Shown: positions 60,156-64,000 of the stretch, piece after piece
How the letters are laid out: the number at the start of each line of letters is the position of its first letter
Position numbering within the stretch: position 1 is the first letter of the stretch
Source: Streptomyces spinoverrucosus
GTDB lineage: Bacteria; Actinomycetota; Actinomycetes; Streptomycetales; Streptomycetaceae
Length of the DNA: 64,000 bases
NCBI RefSeq assembly: GCF_006539505.1
Contig: NZ_BJND01000041.1
Coordinates: 37,841-101,840, forward strand
Direction of reading: 5' to 3'
The notes under the pieces: generated by a model
What the model was told of the DNA's origin: nothing
Database searches by the model: none
What the model saw: only the letters and a program-made list of their open reading frames with translations
Program-made: the position numbers and the translations under genes

Positions 60156-60542
60156 TCACCGCAGCGCATGCCCTGTCGTCGCGTCCACATGGTCAGGTAC
60201 GTCGTCGTGGCGGTCGCCGACCGTGAGGGTGCCGGTGGGTTCGAACAGGAGGATCGCGGTGGGGACCGGGGCGTACGGCTTGTGCTCGGTCCCGCGCGGG
60301 ACCGTGAAGACCGACCCCTGCGGGAGGACGACCGTGCGCTCGCCGTCCGCCTCCCGCAGGGCGATGTGCAGCTCGCCCTCGATGACCAGGAAGAACTCGT
60401 CGGTGTGGTCGTGCACATGCCAGACGTGCTCGCCCTCGACCTTCGCGACGCGTACGTCGTAGTCGTTGACGGCGGTGACGATGCGGGGGCTCCACTGGTC
60501 GGTGAAGGATGCCAGGGCCTTGGTCAGCGAGATCGGTTCCAT
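60156..60542 (-). CDS. Single-domain cupin
   Basis: 128 aa from ATG 60542. Cupin motif 1 HVHDHTDEFFLVIEGELHIAL (His42, His44, Glu49) and motif 2 VFTVPRGTEHKPYAP (His87) give a complete metal site. Soluble. Lies 29 bases upstream of the thioredoxin-NHL gene on the same strand, so probably co-transcribed. Divergent from the GlxA regulator. Substrate unknown. Confidence 0.87.
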   Translation of the reverse strand: MEPISLTKALASFTDQWSPRIVTAVNDYDVRVAKVEGEHVWHVHDHTDEFFLVIEGELHIALREADGERTVVLPQGSVFTVPRGTEHKPYAPVPTAILLFEPTGTLTVGDRHDDVPDHVDATTGHALR

Positions 60543-60594
60543 GGGGTCATCGTGCGGGGTGGTGCCGTACGCGCACGAGTGCTAGGAATCGCAT

Positions 60595-61599
60595 ATGCCG
60601 CAAGGATCCTCTCAGCAGGCGGGACCGCATCGGGTCACGGTGATCGTCGACGAGGGCACCAATCCGTTCGAGGTGGGTGTCGCGACCGAGCTGTTCGGGC
60701 TGCCACGTCCCGAACTCGGCCTCCCGGCGCCCCTCTACGAGGTGACCCTGTGCACACCCGCGCCCGAGGTCCGGATGAACCACGGCTTCTTCGCCCTGAC
60801 CGGCGTGCCCGGTCTGGAGGCCGTGGACGAGGCCGACACCCTCGTCGTACCCGGCCGCCCCGACAATGTGGTGCCGCGCGCCCCCGCCGTCCTGGACGCC
60901 ATCCGGCGTACCCACGCGCGCGGGGCACGTGTCGTGAGTTTCTGCACCGGCAGCTTCGCGCTCGCCGAGGCCGGGCTGCTCGACGGTCGCCGGGCCACCA
61001 CGCACTGGCGCTGGGCCGAGGCGTTCCGGGAGCTGCACCCGAAGGTGCGGCTGGAGCCGGACGTGCTGTTCGTGGACGAGGGCGACCTCCTGACCGCGGC
61101 CGGCAGTGCGGCGGCCCTCGACCTCGGGCTGTACATCTGGCGCCAGGACCACGGCGCCGAGATCGCGAACGCCGTCTCGCGGCGTCTGGTGTTCGCCGCG
61201 CACCGGGACGGCGGTCAGAAGCAGTTCGTGGAGCGGCCGCTGCCGGAGATTCCGGACGAGTCCCTGGGGCCGCTGCTGGCGTGGGCGCAGGAGCGGCTGG
61301 GCGAGCCGCTGACCGTGGCGGACCTGGCGGCGCGGGCCACGGTGTCCCCGGCCACCCTGCACCGGCGCTTTCGCGCGCAGCTCGGTACGACGCCGCTGGC
61401 GTGGCTGACGGGGGAGCGGGTGGCGCTGGCCTGCCGGCTGATCGAACGCGGCGAGGAACGGCTGGATGTGGTGGCCGCGCGCTGCGGGCTGGGCACGGCG
61501 GCGAACCTGCGGGCGCGGCTGCGGCGCGAGACCGGCCTCAGCCCGTCGGCCTACCGGCGGCGTTTCGGACCGGCCGCCGGGGAACCGGTCATGGCATGA
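60595..61599 (+). CDS. GlxA-family transcriptional regulator (DJ-1 plus AraC HTH)
   Basis: 334 aa; TAGGAA (60583-60588) six bases before ATG 60595 suggests a leaderless start. DJ-1/PfpI amidotransferase-like domain (about 10-190) with the nucleophile-elbow Cys in VVSFCTGSFALAEAG, then two AraC HTHs (TVADLAARATVSPATLHRRFRAQLG, LDVVAARCGLGTAANLRARLRRETGLSP). Its stop overlaps the LURP gene as ATGA. Confidence 0.9.
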   Translation: MPQGSSQQAGPHRVTVIVDEGTNPFEVGVATELFGLPRPELGLPAPLYEVTLCTPAPEVRMNHGFFALTGVPGLEAVDEADTLVVPGRPDNVVPRAPAVLDAIRRTHARGARVVSFCTGSFALAEAGLLDGRRATTHWRWAEAFRELHPKVRLEPDVLFVDEGDLLTAAGSAAALDLGLYIWRQDHGAEIANAVSRRLVFAAHRDGGQKQFVERPLPEIPDESLGPLLAWAQERLGEPLTVADLAARATVSPATLHRRFRAQLGTTPLAWLTGERVALACRLIERGEERLDVVAARCGLGTAANLRARLRRETGLSPSAYRRRFGPAAGEPVMA

Positions 61600-62090
61600 G
61601 ATTCCTCGTACGCGAACGGCTCCTCGGCCTCGGTGACGACTACTGGATCGAGGACGACAAGGGCAACAAGGCCTTCCTCGTCGACGGCAAGGCGATGCGG
61701 CTGCGGGACACCTTCGAACTGAAGGACACCCAAGGGCGGGTGCTGGTCGACATCCGGCAGAAGATGTTCGCCCTGCGGGACACCATGCTGATCGAGCGGG
61801 ACGGCGAGCCGCTGGCCCGCATCCGGCGCAAGCGGCTGTCGCTGCTGCGCAACCACTACAAGGTGAGCCTGGTCGACGGCACCGAGCTCGACGTCAGCGG
61901 CAAGATCCTCGACCGCGAGTTCGCCATCGAGTACGACGGTGAGCTCCTCGCCGTGATCTCCCGCCGCTTCCTGCACGTGCGGGAGACGTACGGCGTGGAC
62001 GTCGTCCGCGACGACGCGGACCCGGCACTGCTGATCGCCGTGACGGTGTGCGTGATCCACCTGGCGGACAAGGAGCGGGGGGACGACTGA
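61596..62090 (+). CDS. LURP-one-related / scramblase-like protein
   Basis: 164 aa; ATG 61596 overlaps the regulator's TGA (4 bases). Tubby-like/LURP fold: YWIEDDKGNKAFLVDGKAMRLRDTFELKD, MLIERDGEPLARIRRKRL, ILDREFAIEYDGELLAVISRRFLHVRETYGVDV. Soluble beta-barrel around a helix (ALLIAVTVCVIHLAD). Role in bacteria unclear. Translationally coupled to the GlxA regulator. Confidence 0.87.
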   Translation: MRFLVRERLLGLGDDYWIEDDKGNKAFLVDGKAMRLRDTFELKDTQGRVLVDIRQKMFALRDTMLIERDGEPLARIRRKRLSLLRNHYKVSLVDGTELDVSGKILDREFAIEYDGELLAVISRRFLHVRETYGVDVVRDDADPALLIAVTVCVIHLADKERGDD

Positions 62091-62121
62091 GGCCTTCCGG
62101 CGGATCAGCCCCGTTTCAACT

Positions 62122-62919
62122 TCAACGCCGAGGCCGTTCCACCCCCAGCACCCGGTCCTTCAGCGCCGGGAACTGTTCCCGGGTCGCCGCCACCTTCCCG
62201 GGGTCGAACTCCACCGTGAGGACCTCCTCGTCCGCGCCGGCCTCCGCCAGCACCTCACCCCACGGATCGACCACGATCGAGTGACCGGCCTGCGGAACTC
62301 CCGCATGCGTCCCGGCCGTTGCACACGCGAGGACGAACGCCTGGTTCTCCACCGCCCGCGCCTGAGCCAGCAGCGTCCAGTGGGAGCGCCGCCGTTCCGG
62401 CCACCCCGCCGGGATCACAAAGGTCTCGGCACCCACGTCGACAAGCCCGCGGAACAACTCGGGGAAACGGAGGTCATAGCAGGTAGCCAGCCCCAGCGTC
62501 GTCGTACTAGGCATCCGGACGGTCACCAGGTCGTCGCCCGCGCCCATCAGCACGGCCTCGCCCTTGTCGAAGCCGAAGCGATGGATCTTGCGGTACGCGG
62601 CGACCAGATCACCGGCGGGAGAGAAGACGAGCGAGGTGTTGTACAGCGGCCCCTCAGGGTCACGCTCCGGAATCGAACCCGCGTGCAGCCACACGCCGGT
62701 ATCGCTCGCGGCCTTGGCCATGGCCTCGTACGTCGCCCCCTCGATCGGCTCGGCCTCCCGGCCGAACTGCTCGTAGGCGAACGCCCCCGTCGTCCACAGT
62801 TCCGGCAGCACCACGAGGTCGGCGCCGGCCTGCGCCAGTACCAGAGAAACCGCCCGCTGTCGACGTTCCTCGACCGATTCGCCCTCGTCTACGGCGATCT
62901 GGATCAGAGAGGCGCGCAC
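62122..62919 (-). CDS. Carbon-nitrogen hydrolase (nitrilase superfamily)
   Basis: 265 aa from GTG 62919; a longer frame to 63063 has no support. Catalytic triad Glu40 (VLPELW), Lys111 (YRKIHRFGFDKGE) and Cys147 (ATCYDLRFPELFR), with the usual GWPERRRSHW after it. Resembles omega-amidase / deaminated-glutathione amidase branch members; the exact substrate is not deducible. TAGTGT just before the start may be a -10 of a leaderless mRNA. Confidence 0.9.
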   Translation of the reverse strand: MRASLIQIAVDEGESVEERRQRAVSLVLAQAGADLVVLPELWTTGAFAYEQFGREAEPIEGATYEAMAKAASDTGVWLHAGSIPERDPEGPLYNTSLVFSPAGDLVAAYRKIHRFGFDKGEAVLMGAGDDLVTVRMPSTTTLGLATCYDLRFPELFRGLVDVGAETFVIPAGWPERRRSHWTLLAQARAVENQAFVLACATAGTHAGVPQAGHSIVVDPWGEVLAEAGADEEVLTVEFDPGKVAATREQFPALKDRVLGVERPRR

Positions 62920-63101
62920 ACTACCACCGTCCTGGCATTCGAGCCGTCCACACAGGCCTACGATCGTCACACGAAAGCACTGCCGGGGTGCCTCACAGCA
63001 GCGTAACTTAGCGTTTCGAGACACCCGCCGAGTGCAGCCACCTCCCACTGGCACCGCCGCCACAACCCGCCCGTGTACCGACCGCCGAGGGGTCCCGTTC
63101 C

Positions 63102-63926
63102 GTGAGTCTGCATCCCACCCTCCAGCCCTACGCCGACGCCTGGACCCACTCCATCGAAGCGATATCCGAGCTGGTGCAGCCCCTTGTGGAGGGCGAGTGG
63201 AACCGGCGGACCCCGTGCCCCGGCTGGTCCGTGCGGGACGTCGTCTCTCACGTGATCGGCCTGGACTGCGAGATGCTCGGCGACCCGCGCCCGATCCACA
63301 CCCTCCCGCGCGACCTGTTCCACGTCACCAATGAGCACCAGCGCTACATGGAGATGCAGGTCGACGTGCGCCGTCACCACACGGCGCCGGAGATGACCTC
63401 CGAGCTGGAGTACACGATCATCCGGCGCAACCGTCAGCTGCGCAACGAGTCCCGCGACCCCGGCACCAAGGTGCGCGGCCCGCTCGGCACGGAGCTGACG
63501 CTGGAGGAGTCCATGCGGGCCCACGCCTTCGACGTGTGGGTACACGAGCAGGACCTGCGCGCCGCCCTCGGCCGCCCCGGCAACCTCGACTCCCCCGGCG
63601 CCCAGGTCGCCCGGGACGTCCTGCTGGCCGAACTCCCGAACATCGTCGCCGCCAAGGCGAACGCGCCGCGCAGCTCGGCGGTCGTCTTCGACGTGCACGG
63701 CCCCGTCGAGTTCCTGCGCACCATCCGCGTCGACATCCAGGGCCGCGGCACCCTGGAGACGGCCCCCGCCCTCGGCCCCGCCGCCACTCTCACCCTCGAC
63801 TGGGAGACGTACGTCCGCCTGGCCTGCGGCCGCTTCACGCCCGAGGCGGTCGCGGACCGCGTCAAGACGGAGGGCGACCCGGGCCTGACGTCGGCGATCC
63901 TGCGCAACTTCACGGTGACGCCGTAA
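63102..63926 (+). CDS. Maleylpyruvate-isomerase-family mycothiol-dependent enzyme
   Basis: 274 aa from GTG 63102 with GAGGGG nine bases upstream. DinB-like mycothiol transferase domain: NRRTPCPGWSVRDVVSHVIGLDCEML and AHAFDVWVHEQDLRAALG supply the His/Glu/His metal site; the C-terminal SCP2-like part includes LTLDWETYVRLACGR. Mycothiol use is consistent with an actinomycete. Physiological substrate unknown. Confidence 0.88.
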   Translation: MSLHPTLQPYADAWTHSIEAISELVQPLVEGEWNRRTPCPGWSVRDVVSHVIGLDCEMLGDPRPIHTLPRDLFHVTNEHQRYMEMQVDVRRHHTAPEMTSELEYTIIRRNRQLRNESRDPGTKVRGPLGTELTLEESMRAHAFDVWVHEQDLRAALGRPGNLDSPGAQVARDVLLAELPNIVAAKANAPRSSAVVFDVHGPVEFLRTIRVDIQGRGTLETAPALGPAATLTLDWETYVRLACGRFTPEAVADRVKTEGDPGLTSAILRNFTVTP

Positions 63927-63938
63927 CGCCGGTCGGCA

Positions 63939-64000
63939 GACTCAGCCCGTCCGGCGTTTGAGGACGAGGCCCGTTCAGGGCCGAAGCGGGGGTCCGGGGG
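63939..64000. repeat. Streptomyces interspersed intergenic repeat, cut by window edge
   Basis: From about 63945: GTCCGGCGTTTGAGGACGAG, then a small GGCCC-GTTCA-GGGCC hairpin and GGGGGTCCGGGGG. I recall this as a very common intergenic element of Streptomyces chromosomes; it often follows stop codons and may help termination. Confidence 0.6.

Overview
The window is linear actinobacterial chromosome, almost certainly from a Streptomyces species. The evidence is very high GC with strong third-position bias, many apparently leaderless genes (a -10 box about 6-7 bases before ATG), a parS site, mycothiol- and SpoIIE/anti-sigma-type proteins, XRE-DUF5753/DUF397 pairs, Tat-exported enzymes and rare TTA codons. 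Gene order around thrS-like, metG, aspS, an acyl-CoA dehydrogenase and an M18 aminopeptidase looks like the core chromosome near oriC, interrupted by accessory patches. No rRNA, tRNA or CRISPR array was seen.

Layout. 1-4.4 kb (minus): an accessory operon with a condensation-domain-like protein, a trypsin-like protease with an effector-associated domain, a short FxsA-like RiPP precursor and an HExxH peptide-modifying enzyme cut by the left edge. 4.6-12.9 kb: lysyl oxidase, an SCO2400-like zinc-ribbon protein, GH13 alpha-glucosidase, GrpE-like factor, M24 peptidase, lipoprotein and nucleoside hydrolase. 12.9-14.3 kb: a short threonyl-tRNA synthetase with a probable 1-base frameshift, preceded by a putative threonine leader peptide and terminator hairpin. 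14.4-15.8 kb: a decayed TnpB element with a preserved omega-RNA-like end and an MMPL transporter remnant. 15.9-20.1 kb: lipoprotein, GAF-ANTAR regulator, small secreted protein, XRE-TPR regulator and a ComB-like phosphatase.

20.2-25.5 kb (minus) holds the most striking accessory locus. It encodes a 351-aa protein with a possibly degenerate caspase-like domain, an EACC1 membrane protein, an 849-aa protein fusing a cytosolic caspase through one membrane helix to an external solute-binding region and a vWA domain, and a solute-binding lipoprotein. The fusion reads as an outside-in death or conflict switch. The caspase gene and the HExxH gene each contain a TTA codon, so both may depend on bldA. 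25.6-34.8 kb: PP2C phosphatase, membrane proteins, a frameshifted VOC protein with a TipA-like MerR regulator, a WhiJ-like ATPase/XRE/DUF397 cluster, two FG-GAP proteins (one 5'-truncated, one frameshifted) and a five-unit 30-bp tandem repeat.

34.7-64 kb is mostly housekeeping: MocR regulator and divergent hydrolase, FUSC transporter, PhoX phosphatase with a PHO box, vWA protein with a very long acidic repeat region, metG, PH-domain protein, two exported intradiol-dioxygenase-like proteins, aspS, parS, PAS-GAF-PP2C-ATPase regulator, AI-2E transporter, pirin, SseB, acyl-CoA dehydrogenase, M18 aminopeptidase, thioredoxin-NHL protein, cupin, GlxA-type regulator, LURP protein, nitrilase and a mycothiol-dependent enzyme. 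The window ends inside a sequence I recall as a common Streptomyces intergenic repeat. All family calls are from motif recognition by eye; no database search was run.
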